The translations under genes and the position numbers were made by a program. Positions 8,313 to 16,599 of a DNA stretch of 31,137 nt are shown here, one piece after another. The notes beneath the pieces were generated by a model. It had not been told where the DNA came from, searched no databases, and saw only the letters and a list, made by a program, of their open reading frames with translations. The first letter of the stretch is position 1; every line of letters begins with the position of its first letter. The DNA is from a virus. Location: the IMG/VR virus record IMGVR_UViG_3300022221_000005, positions 1 to 31,137 of that record, one strand, 5' to 3'.

Positions 8313-8343
8313 TTTTATAATTCCATTACTCAATGGTTGAGAT

Positions 8344-8829
8344 ATGTCGTTCAATCAAAGCAAGTTCGCCTCTGTTGGCCCATCCTCAACAGAGGCGCCT
8401 AATATTTATACGTATCAGTCTAATGACTCTATTCAGGCTGTAACTGGATCTGGGTATTTTTTTAATAAACGGCTCCAGTTGGAGCCTGATGACATTATAT
8501 TTGCCTTGTTATCTGGAAATCCATACCGGCTTATAATTGGATCGGACACATCAACAGCCGAAATCTACTCTGATTTTGATGTTATATCCACATCTGCTGA
8601 TCATTCGACGGCAGGTGATGAGATTATTTCATGCAATAACGACTCAACTATCACTATAACTCTAAACCCGAATCCGGTTAATGGGGAAGAGGTGATTGTA
8701 AAGCGTAGAAATGCGCCTGTTGTTATAAGTGGGCCTATAGATGGGTCTTCATCAAAAACAATAAACACTATGTACGGTTCGCCTCACCTGGTTTATATAT
8801 CAGGCAATCTTGAGTGGTCAATAATATGA
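8344..8829 (+). CDS. Fibre/decoration protein with a head-fibre-like module
   Basis: 161 residues. Residues ~19-75 ('NIYTYQSNDSIQAVTGSGYF', 'DDIIFALLSG') are a divergent copy of the module found complete in the head fibre protein at 11048 and at the end of the deacetylase-like protein at 1328. The second half (~80-161) is a beta-rich domain ('STITITLNPNPVNGEEVIVKR', 'HLVYISGNLEW') of the sort used in tail or head fibres to position further domains. The stop overlaps the next start (ATGA). A capsid- or tail-surface location is inferred. Confidence 0.65.
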   Translation: MSFNQSKFASVGPSSTEAPNIYTYQSNDSIQAVTGSGYFFNKRLQLEPDDIIFALLSGNPYRLIIGSDTSTAEIYSDFDVISTSADHSTAGDEIISCNNDSTITITLNPNPVNGEEVIVKRRNAPVVISGPIDGSSSKTINTMYGSPHLVYISGNLEWSII

Positions 8830-10022
8830 GTTTTTTCCAGAACACATTCCCTGAAACTGCATTTGGTGAGCTCAGAGTAGGGAGCCTTACCCCTCAGTTT
8901 CAGGGGTCTTTTGAGTACTCTGTCGATAATTCAGAGTTAAATTCGTTGATTGAGATTGGCGGCGGAACGGTTACCCAGGCAGATGCTATGTGTGTATGTA
9001 ACACAAGCACAACAACTGGCAGTATTGCTTCTCTTATATCAAAAAGGCACGCAAAGTATCGCCCAGGTCTTGGTGGTTTATTAAGGTTTACCGCCCTATT
9101 CTCAGCTCCTGCGGCAGGAACCGAATCGTTCGCTGGGATAATGGACGAAGTCGGATCTAGCGAAGCGTACAAAAACGGGCTTGCTATTGGGTATGATGGA
9201 GCTGATTTCGGATTTCATAGGTGGTATAACGACATAAAGCAGACAATAAACATATCAGACTGGGATGATCCTCTTGACGGCACTGGCCCGAGCGGGATGA
9301 CAATAGATTTGACCAGGTTGAATGTTTGGTCAATTAACTATCAATATCTTGGAGCTGGAGAAATATCCCTGTCTGTTGAGAACCCAAGTTCTGGGAACTT
9401 GGAGGCGGTCCATAGAATAAGATACACAAACTCAAACACCCAGCCATCGTCTTTTAACCCAAATTACAACTTTATAATGTGTGCCAATAACAAAGCCACA
9501 TCATCTGATGTCACCATAAAGAGTTCTTCTTATGCATATTTTGTTGAGGGTTTAACTAAATACTCTGAAATGCATCAACCTAAATTTTCCAGCGGAGAGG
9601 TTAGCAAATCTGCTGTCACCACAGAAGTGGCTATACTCACAATAAGAAATAAAAGCACCTACGCATCAAAGAAAAACTTTATAGATTTGCATCTTGAGCT
9701 AGTTACTGGTGATATAGAGGCAAATTCCGCGAATAACTTAGGGTCCATTCGTGTTATTAGGAATGCCACACTGGGTGGAGCCCCATCATATACAGACATA
9801 AATACCAATAACAGCATAGTCGAATATGATACTTCAGGGACTACGGTAACCGGTGGCAAAGAGGTTCTGACTTTGCCTTTTGCAGGAAAAAATGACAGAG
9901 AGGTATTTGTTACGTCAGGCCTTGATCTTATATTGGCGCCCGGCGAAACATTCACCTTGTCTGGATCCAGTGCTAACTCTGCGACAATTAAAGGCGCCCT
10001 TTTGTGGAAGGAGTTGTTTTAG
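8826..10022 (+). CDS. Beta-rich virion surface protein, unknown function
   Basis: 398 residues from ATG 8826, chosen because it overlaps the previous stop (ATGA) and has GAGTGG 8 bases upstream; an in-frame GTG at 8814 is possible. An N-terminal stretch ends in 'GGGTVTQADAMCVCNTSTTTGSIASL', then 'KYRPGLGGLLRFTALF', 'GLAIGYDGADFGFHRWY' and 'IYQYLGAGEIS'-like strands (residues ~30-190). This layout is seen in large phage surface proteins with a lectin-like or jelly-roll fold. The C-terminal part (~250-398) is a second beta domain. It lies between scaffold and capsid genes, so a head decoration is likely. No enzyme motif is visible. Confidence 0.7.
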   Translation: MSFFQNTFPETAFGELRVGSLTPQFQGSFEYSVDNSELNSLIEIGGGTVTQADAMCVCNTSTTTGSIASLISKRHAKYRPGLGGLLRFTALFSAPAAGTESFAGIMDEVGSSEAYKNGLAIGYDGADFGFHRWYNDIKQTINISDWDDPLDGTGPSGMTIDLTRLNVWSINYQYLGAGEISLSVENPSSGNLEAVHRIRYTNSNTQPSSFNPNYNFIMCANNKATSSDVTIKSSSYAYFVEGLTKYSEMHQPKFSSGEVSKSAVTTEVAILTIRNKSTYASKKNFIDLHLELVTGDIEANSANNLGSIRVIRNATLGGAPSYTDINTNNSIVEYDTSGTTVTGGKEVLTLPFAGKNDREVFVTSGLDLILAPGETFTLSGSSANSATIKGALLWKELF

Positions 10023-10122
10023 TATATTTGTATATACCATAATCTTTTGTTTCGTAGTATATTGTAGTAATTCGATACCTCTTTTGAGCCGGATAGTAAG
10101 ACAAAAACACATTTTAATTGTG

Positions 10123-10152
10123 TTAACCGTCCCTGTCTGGGCACGCGGTTAA
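10123..10152 (+). promoter_or_regulatory. Hairpin in the leader of the major capsid gene
   Basis: The arms TTAACCG (10123-10129) and CGGTTAA (10146-10152) form a perfect 7-bp stem. Inside, CCC/GGG can add an inner stem. No U tract follows, so it is not a classical terminator. It sits in a 161-base gap, the only sizeable one in the late block, 31 bases before the capsid ATG, which has a strong GAGGAG ribosome site. Possible roles are mRNA protection or processing to raise capsid expression. Confidence 0.5.
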
Positions 10153-10183
10153 TCAATGCGCAATCAAATAGAGGAGTAGACTC

Positions 10184-11035
10184 ATGTCTATTAATTTAAG
10201 TACAGCTGCAATTACGCAGTTTGACGACCTTGTTAAGCATGAATATCAAGCGCGCGGTCGTCTAAGAAACGCTGTTACAGTCCGTAACGGTGTCCGTGGT
10301 GATACATACCGATTCCAAAGAATGGCTGCCGGTACTGCCAATCAAAAGGCTACCCAAGCTGATGTAACCCCAATGAACGTTGGTTATGCTGTACAGACGG
10401 CAACACTAGAGCGTTGGTTGGCGGCTGAATATACTGATATCTTTGACAAAGATGAAGTTAACTTCGAGGAAATGCAGGAGCTGGCGCAGACTATCGCTAA
10501 GGCTTTGGGTCGACGAGAAGATCAGTTGATTATTGACGCTGCAAATGGCGGGACATATTCAGCTACCCCATCAGGGGCTAACCAAGGCCTTGATATTGTT
10601 ACTGGTGCGGCTGGTTTAACTGTTGATAAGCTGTTGGAAGTCAATGAGCGATTCCAGGATCTTGAGGTCGCAGATGGCGATAAGCACATTGCTATTACGG
10701 CAAAAGGCTTACGTGATCTATTGACTGACCCAGAGGTTACCGGCAGTGATTACAATACCGTTAAGGCCCTGGTGTCTGGTGAGCTCAATACCTGGCTTGG
10801 CATGAATTTCCATGTTCTAGGCACCAGGACTGAAGGCGGTCTTCCAGTTGTTACCGATCAGCGAGCTTTTGCATGGCATAAGGGCGCCATTGGTTACGCA
10901 GTTGGCACTATCGATATGATCACTAAGGTTGATTGGGTTGCACACAAAACGTCTTGGCTGACCACTGGGTTGCTCCGTTCTGGCGCTGTTATCCGTGAGA
11001 ATGCTGGCATAACTCGAATCAACTATACAACTTAA
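10184..11035 (+). CDS. Major capsid protein (BPP-1-like family)
   Basis: 283 residues, HK97-type fold expected. Recognised from 'MSINLSTAAITQFDDLVKHE', 'YRFQRMAAGTANQKA', 'TLERWLAAEYTDIFDKDEVN', 'QTIAKALGRREDQLIIDA', 'WLGMNFHVLGTR' and the ending 'TTGLLRSGAVIRENAGITRI'. These features belong to the phage capsid family typified by Bordetella phage BPP-1. No protease domain is attached. A strong ribosome site (GAGGAG, 7 bases upstream), a leader hairpin and smoother codon use than the neighbours fit high expression. Confidence 0.92.
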   Translation: MSINLSTAAITQFDDLVKHEYQARGRLRNAVTVRNGVRGDTYRFQRMAAGTANQKATQADVTPMNVGYAVQTATLERWLAAEYTDIFDKDEVNFEEMQELAQTIAKALGRREDQLIIDAANGGTYSATPSGANQGLDIVTGAAGLTVDKLLEVNERFQDLEVADGDKHIAITAKGLRDLLTDPEVTGSDYNTVKALVSGELNTWLGMNFHVLGTRTEGGLPVVTDQRAFAWHKGAIGYAVGTIDMITKVDWVAHKTSWLTTGLLRSGAVIRENAGITRINYTT

Positions 11036-11047
11036 TGGGGTATTGAT

Positions 11048-11296
11048 ATGGCTTATTCACTAGATAACTTAGCACTAATAGCCGGATCTAATGGCACTAG
11101 TGGTCGAGTTTGGAAGTACAAAGAAGCTGCAACATTGGCTGCTATTCGTGCGTCTGGGTATTTTAATGATGCCGTAGATGCAGGAATGGTTGATGGTGAT
11201 GTTGTTATGATATTAGGCTCTGATGGGTTTGGGTTTTCTCAAATCGCGGTCTCAGGATCTACCTATACCGTAGGTGAAGGCCTAACTTCAGCGTAA
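11048..11296 (+). CDS. Head fibre / capsid decoration protein
   Basis: 82 residues, placed directly after the major capsid gene, where podoviruses often carry a small head fibre gene. The sequence is one module: 'RVWKYKEAATLAAIRASGYFNDAV', 'DGDVVMILGSDGFGF', 'VSGSTYTVGEGL', i.e. W-x-Y-x...GYF...GD...LG...STY. The same module ends the deacetylase-like protein (1328-2875) and, in diverged form, begins the 8344-8829 protein. It probably trimerises and docks on the capsid. Confidence 0.75.
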   Translation: MAYSLDNLALIAGSNGTSGRVWKYKEAATLAAIRASGYFNDAVDAGMVDGDVVMILGSDGFGFSQIAVSGSTYTVGEGLTSA

Positions 11297-11308
11297 CGGA
11301 GAAGTCGG

Positions 11309-11893
11309 ATGCCGACTAAAGTCGATATTGTAAGTAATGCATTGGTTTTAATCGGCCATCCGACCATCTCTAGTTTTGATCCGGATCAGGGCTCAGGGGC
11401 AACCGTGGGCTCTGCTCTTTATACAACAACGTTGCGGTATCTTCTATCCACAACATATTGGCGTTTTGCTATAAAGCAGCAATCACTTAATAGATTGACC
11501 GCCGCGCCTATATCTGGCTGGCAGTATGCTTACCAGCTGCCGACAGATTACATAACCTTGCATAAGGTCAGTCCTAGGTGTGAATACCAGATATTCGAGG
11601 ATAAGCTTTATTGTAATGTTACAACTCTAACAGCCGACTACAGCTTTTTGCCTGCGGACACATCATTGCCGGATTACTTTGTCCAGGCATTTCAATACAA
11701 GTTGGCGTCTGATTTTGCTATTGCTGTCACTAACGACACGCAAAAAAGCCAACTATACGAATCAAAATATCGCCAGGAGATAAGATCGGCTATGGCCGCA
11801 GACGCCAAAAGCCATCCTCCTGAGCCAATTATGGACCAGCCTTTTACTGATGTTAGGTTTTATGGTGGGGATGGCTCAATAGGGGTCTTCTAA
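11309..11893 (+). CDS. Head-tail adaptor (tail tubular protein A, T7 gp11-like)
   Basis: 194 residues, the usual length. 'KVDIVSNALVLIGHPTISSF' opens the family pattern (a helix with 'NxALxxLG'), then 'YWRFAIKQQSLNRL', 'WQYAYQLPTDYITLHKV', 'DYFVQAFQYKLASDFAIAVT' and 'LYESKYRQEIRSAMAADA' follow, all characteristic. It forms the ring between portal and nozzle. The stop overlaps the next gene start by one base. Confidence 0.92.
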   Translation: MPTKVDIVSNALVLIGHPTISSFDPDQGSGATVGSALYTTTLRYLLSTTYWRFAIKQQSLNRLTAAPISGWQYAYQLPTDYITLHKVSPRCEYQIFEDKLYCNVTTLTADYSFLPADTSLPDYFVQAFQYKLASDFAIAVTNDTQKSQLYESKYRQEIRSAMAADAKSHPPEPIMDQPFTDVRFYGGDGSIGVF

Positions 11894-13947
11894 TGCCAAA
11901 GGTTTGGACAATGCAAAGTAACTTCACTTATGGTGAAGTTGACCCTAAGGTCACAAGCAGAACTGACCTTGCTGTCTATTATAATGCGTGCCGAAAGGCC
12001 AGGAATGTTACACCAATAGTCCAGGGAGGCCTCAGCCGAAGGGATGGGTCAGACCTGATTGACTCCAGATCGGCGCCCACCATTGATCGTTTATTCTCAT
12101 TTGAGTTTTCTACGACAGAGACCTACCTATTAGGTTTTGCTGATTTAAGGATGTACATATATAAAGACGGAACTACACTCCAGACGAATATCAATGGATC
12201 TGGGAATGATTATTTAACAACCACATATACGGCCGCTCAGCTTGCTACTTTGGATATTGTTCAGTCTGCTGATACGGTTATCGTTGTCCACCCAGATCTT
12301 GCTCCTCGCAGAATAGTTAGAACATCCGATACGGTATGGGCTATATCTGACCTGCCTTTAACAAATATACCCCAGTTTGATTTTGATGATGCCTCTAGCC
12401 CTACCCCGGTCAGCGAAGTTCAAACTATAACCTTTATCAACCAGGCCGCCTCCGATCGTTACAAACTTGGGCTAGAGGGGATATTGACTGAGGAGATAAT
12501 AATATCTAGTGATGCAGACACTAATGCAGAAAATATCCAGAGGGCTATACAGGATTTGCCTAATCTGCCGAATAGTGGCGTATCTGTTGTTTCTTTGACA
12601 GCATCAACTTTCCAGGTTACTTTCGCTGATGCAGCGGCAAAAGATTGGGGGTTAATAACAGGAGCCCCCATCCTAACCCAGTTGACCACGTTCAGAATAA
12701 CGTCTGTCGAAGATGCCGCAGGTACAGCTAGGTCCGAGGATGTATGGAGTGCAACCAGAGGCTGGCCTCAGTCAGTCACCTTTCATGAGGGAAGGTTATG
12801 GTTTGGCGGATCCCCGTCAAGGCCATCTACACTATGGGGATCCGTCGTCAATGACTTTTTCAATTTTGATGAAGGAAGGGCAAGGGATGACAGGCTAATT
12901 GATGCGACATTGGATACTGACCAAGTTAACTCGATACAGGGTCTTATATCTAATCGATCCCTTCAGATATTTACCACTGGACAAGAGTTTTATGTCCCGC
13001 AGTCACCGATAACACCGACTGGTGTGTCCGTTGTACCACAGACAAATTTTGGTTCTAAAAAGGTGCGGCCCATCTCTGTCGACGGTAGAACTTTGTATTT
13101 ACAGAGGACAGGGAAAGCTATTAGGGAATTCATTCAGTCGGAAAATGTAAGCAATATTTATAATTCTAACTCCATCTCACTCCTTGCTTCCCATATTGTG
13201 ATCGATCCCGTACGGATGACGGCATCAAAAGGCAACACGGAGATCGACGCCAATTATGCCTATTTTGTTAATAGTGATGGCACTCTGCTTATTTATAATA
13301 TGCTTGGTTCTGAAAACATAATTGGGTTCTCACTATGGGATATAAGTGGGTTTACGTTCTCTGATTGTGCCATTGTTAATGATACCCTGTTTGCTTTGGT
13401 TAAAAAAGGATCTGCATCCTATATTATACGGTTCATGTCATCTTTAGTGACCGATATCGCTGTAAAGAATGCGACTCCCGGGTCTGGCGTGTTCACAGGG
13501 TTATCGCATCTTGAGGGTCTGACCGTTGATATTGTTGGCGATGGGGCTTTTGAGGGAACAGCTGTTGTGTCTGGTGGACAGGTTACCGTTGATGCGACTA
13601 AAACTACAACAGAGGTCGGGTTACGGTTTGCTCCATTGATAGAAACCATGCCGCTTAATGTACAGCTTCAGAACGGGCCAAATTTTGCCGAGCCCAAGAA
13701 GATAAACAGGGTTTCCGTAGATTTCTTTGAAAGCCTGGGAATTATTGTTAAGAATTCTAGTGGGCAAAAGGCTAGAATAGCCGACAAAGTTATGGGGGTA
13801 GACCCTTTTGATAACCCAACACCCAAAACTGGCCGAAAAGATATTTGGCTTTTGGGTTGGGATAATATCGCCACTGTAACAATAACCCAAGAAGAGCCTG
13901 TACCTATGACTATATTGTCTATTGCTGTCGAAGTGGGGGTTCAATAA
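11893..13947 (+). CDS. Tail nozzle (tail tubular protein B, T7 gp12-like)
   Basis: 684 residues. Start 'FTYGEVDPKVTSRTDLAVYYNACRK' and 'VQGGLSRRDGSDLI' are the hallmark of the nozzle family (F-x-x-GE-x-P...R-x-D...GG...R-x-G). Beta-propeller-like repeats follow: 'RGWPQSVTFHEGRLWFGGSP', 'LWGSVVNDFFNFDEG' and 'IQGLISNRSLQIFTTGQEF'. Six copies close the tail tip. It lies directly after the adaptor and before the ejection proteins, as in T7-like tails. Confidence 0.92.
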   Translation: MPKVWTMQSNFTYGEVDPKVTSRTDLAVYYNACRKARNVTPIVQGGLSRRDGSDLIDSRSAPTIDRLFSFEFSTTETYLLGFADLRMYIYKDGTTLQTNINGSGNDYLTTTYTAAQLATLDIVQSADTVIVVHPDLAPRRIVRTSDTVWAISDLPLTNIPQFDFDDASSPTPVSEVQTITFINQAASDRYKLGLEGILTEEIIISSDADTNAENIQRAIQDLPNLPNSGVSVVSLTASTFQVTFADAAAKDWGLITGAPILTQLTTFRITSVEDAAGTARSEDVWSATRGWPQSVTFHEGRLWFGGSPSRPSTLWGSVVNDFFNFDEGRARDDRLIDATLDTDQVNSIQGLISNRSLQIFTTGQEFYVPQSPITPTGVSVVPQTNFGSKKVRPISVDGRTLYLQRTGKAIREFIQSENVSNIYNSNSISLLASHIVIDPVRMTASKGNTEIDANYAYFVNSDGTLLIYNMLGSENIIGFSLWDISGFTFSDCAIVNDTLFALVKKGSASYIIRFMSSLVTDIAVKNATPGSGVFTGLSHLEGLTVDIVGDGAFEGTAVVSGGQVTVDATKTTTEVGLRFAPLIETMPLNVQLQNGPNFAEPKKINRVSVDFFESLGIIVKNSSGQKARIADKVMGVDPFDNPTPKTGRKDIWLLGWDNIATVTITQEEPVPMTILSIAVEVGVQ

Positions 13948-14432
13948 TGGCACAACTCGCCACAATGTTTACTGGCGGTGGACTTCTGTCCAATCTTTCA
14001 TCTATCGCTTCGACAACCTCTTCGGTTGGTGGGCCTCTATTAAGCTTTGGGCTTAAAGAAGCCCAATCAAAAATGGAGCATGGACAGGCTGAAATAGCGG
14101 CTAGAGATGAAGAGCTACGCCTAATACAAAGAGAGGCAGACAGAAAAGATAGGCTGGCTTCAGCCTTGTCGGCTCAGAATGCCATGTCTGGTGCAAGAGG
14201 GGTTGCTGCATTCGAAGGATCTCCATTAGCTGTTTTGCAAGACTCCATTTCTAGGGCTGATGTAGCTTCTGAGAGAGATGAGTTCTCCACCAAGATGGCC
14301 ACGCTGGCCATACGTTCTAGCGCAAAGAGTAAGCGTATTATTGATAAGCTAAGTAATAGGCTTGGATTAATCCAGTCTGGGACGGGGATGCTTAAGTCTT
14401 TATCTGGTCCGATTGGAGGCGCCGGTGGCTAG
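13947..14432 (+). CDS. Internal virion (ejection) protein, T7 gp14-like
   Basis: 161 residues. An N-terminal Gly/Ser-rich hydrophobic stretch (residues 8-40, membrane-inserting in the family) is followed by a long helix with 'LASALSAQNAMSGARGVAAFEGSPLAVLQDS'-type sequence (Q-N-A..GARG...F.GSPL), then another helix. The 'G...GSP' turn is typical of gp14-like proteins, which form the outer-membrane pore during DNA ejection. It overlaps the next gene by 8 bases. Confidence 0.8.
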   Translation: MAQLATMFTGGGLLSNLSSIASTTSSVGGPLLSFGLKEAQSKMEHGQAEIAARDEELRLIQREADRKDRLASALSAQNAMSGARGVAAFEGSPLAVLQDSISRADVASERDEFSTKMATLAIRSSAKSKRIIDKLSNRLGLIQSGTGMLKSLSGPIGGAGG

Positions 14433-16599
14433 ATTTACAGAAACTGTAGATATACGTCCATCTCCATTGATTAATATTGACGTATCACCTCTAACCTCAA
14501 AGCTTGATGCATTTGCTAGCCAGCAGGCTAGTATTCGCGCGAAAAAAATAGCGGAGGCCTCCTTTGATAAAGGGGTGGCCTCATTTAAGAAGGGAGAAAA
14601 GCCAGAGTTTAAAAAAGAGCGTTTCTTTGGGAACATTGGATCAACTTCTTATAACAAGGGGCTCAGGGCTGCCTATGTTGCGTCTATTGATCGGGATAAC
14701 CGAGAGAACATAGCCAGGATAGCTGCGGAGAACAGCGATGATCTGTCTAAGTTCAATGATGAGGTAGAGACCTATAAAAAGTTTACATTAGGAAATATTG
14801 ATCCTACGGCTAGAGACATTGTTGCGGAGTCTATGGAGTCTCTTGTCTCAACTAATAGGATTAGGGTACAGAACAACGAAATCTCCAGGACTCACAAAGA
14901 AAGCGCACAAGCAATCATAGGTCAAGTAGAACTGGCTAGCCGTGATGCAATGGGATTCGCCAGAGACGGAGATGATATCGCCTCGGCTGAGAGTGCTCTA
15001 GCTGCATTTGCCAGCGTCGACGCTGCTGTTGATGCCGGATTCATCACTCCAGAATCCGGCATCAAACAGAAAAGGGATATAGAGAGAGGCCTAGTAGAGA
15101 ATAAAGAAACTGGTAATTTGTTTAGGGTTTTCGACTCTTCTGGTGAAGTAGCCGCTTTTGATAAGCTTGATTCTCTTGCTAGTAAGAGACCGAGAGGCTT
15201 TACGCCTGACGAGTGGGATGACTTTATAGCAAAAGCTCAGACAGATCTAAATCGTAAAGTAAACAGAAGGCGTCAAAATGATAATGAGCAGGCCAAGGAA
15301 AATTCTTTAAACGAGAGCATTGCAAGAGGCTTGTTATTTACATCACCGGATATTCCTGCTGACCCAAGTAAGTCTAGCCAAGACAGAAAAGACATAAATA
15401 ATTATTACGATTCAGCATCTCCACTATGGCGCGGCGATCAAAATCAGCTCATCGAAAATAACGTTTCTTTTGTAAAAAATACCGGATTGGTGCCGAATGG
15501 ATTGATATCGAGTGTTGGAGCCGTTATGAGATCTGGCTCCCCTGATCAGGTTGTTTCTCATATGGAAATAATCCAAAGGATACAGCAAGACTCTCCAAAC
15601 TCAATAAGAGACTTTAGTGAAGAGTCGAGAGCTATTGCTGTTCAAGTTTCAGACGCCATAAGCAATGGCATTGATGCGGAAACAGCAATAGCTGCCGCCA
15701 GAAAAAATACATTTGGGCTAACTCCGACACAAAAGGAGGAGATAAGGATAGCCTCAAGAGGGGAAAGGAAAGTACAGGATAGGATAAAATCATTCGAGAA
15801 GATGGTTTCCAATGAATTTGACCCTATCAAATTTCCTGTAGTTGGCATGTTTGTAGATGAGCCAGATATCCCGCCAGGCATGCAGGCGTCGTATTTGTCT
15901 AACTTTGACAACTTTATGTCACTGACAAATGGAAACATAGAGCAGTCGGAAAAGTTAGCCTTTGATTCTTTGAAGAACGTTTGGGGGGTGACCAAGGTCG
16001 GCAAAAGGAGATTTATGCAATACCCTCCAGAAGCGTTTTACCATGTAGATGGTGTGGATGACGAATGGATTGAGGAGCAGTTCCTAGAGGATATGGAGTC
16101 GATAGGCGTAGATGGCGCTGAAATAGGAATAGATGATTTAGTCTCGAGGAGCGATAGCCCATCATACCCTGTGGTAGCTATGAGGCCTGGTGGGTTCGTT
16201 GATATTATTGAAGATGAGGACGGGAATGTATTGAGATTTAAGCCCGACTTCAAAAAAACAAGAGAATATCAAGACTTGGTGTCCGCGCCAGGAAAAGCGA
16301 GAGAGTCAGCAGCTCAAAAAAGAATGAGAAATCTTGAAAATAGGGCTGGCGTCATAAGGAGAAAAGTCAACAGTCGCGTATTCATGGAAAACATAGACGA
16401 GACTGGCGACAAGCCAGGATTCTTGGCGTCTGACGCTGGAAAGGCTTCTGTACGAAAGGCAGTAAACAACCTATTAGCAATAGGTGATATTGATCAAGTA
16501 GAGGCAAAAGAAGTACTGGATGCTTATGGTGCTGGAGATATTAAAGATATTCCGGTATTCCGGTTTCTGAATAACGGGAATAATGATGGCATTAATTAG
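14425..16599 (+). CDS. Internal virion (ejection) protein, T7 gp15-like
   Basis: 724 residues from GTG 14425, chosen because GGAGG lies 5 bases upstream; a TTG at 14413 is the upstream alternative. The protein is almost entirely helical, starting 'DVSPLTSKLDAFASQQASIRAKK', with 'SFKKGEKP' and repeated acidic-basic helices. Family members form the periplasmic tube during ejection. No catalytic motif is evident. Identification rests on size, composition and position between gp14-like and gp16-like proteins. The end overlaps the next start by 17 bases. Confidence 0.75.
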   Translation: MARFTETVDIRPSPLINIDVSPLTSKLDAFASQQASIRAKKIAEASFDKGVASFKKGEKPEFKKERFFGNIGSTSYNKGLRAAYVASIDRDNRENIARIAAENSDDLSKFNDEVETYKKFTLGNIDPTARDIVAESMESLVSTNRIRVQNNEISRTHKESAQAIIGQVELASRDAMGFARDGDDIASAESALAAFASVDAAVDAGFITPESGIKQKRDIERGLVENKETGNLFRVFDSSGEVAAFDKLDSLASKRPRGFTPDEWDDFIAKAQTDLNRKVNRRRQNDNEQAKENSLNESIARGLLFTSPDIPADPSKSSQDRKDINNYYDSASPLWRGDQNQLIENNVSFVKNTGLVPNGLISSVGAVMRSGSPDQVVSHMEIIQRIQQDSPNSIRDFSEESRAIAVQVSDAISNGIDAETAIAAARKNTFGLTPTQKEEIRIASRGERKVQDRIKSFEKMVSNEFDPIKFPVVGMFVDEPDIPPGMQASYLSNFDNFMSLTNGNIEQSEKLAFDSLKNVWGVTKVGKRRFMQYPPEAFYHVDGVDDEWIEEQFLEDMESIGVDGAEIGIDDLVSRSDSPSYPVVAMRPGGFVDIIEDEDGNVLRFKPDFKKTREYQDLVSAPGKARESAAQKRMRNLENRAGVIRRKVNSRVFMENIDETGDKPGFLASDAGKASVRKAVNNLLAIGDIDQVEAKEVLDAYGAGDIKDIPVFRFLNNGNNDGIN

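Noticed and set aside
8826-11296. Diversity-generating retroelement, because the capsid genes resemble phage BPP-1
   Set aside because: No reverse transcriptase gene and no template/variable repeat pair were seen.
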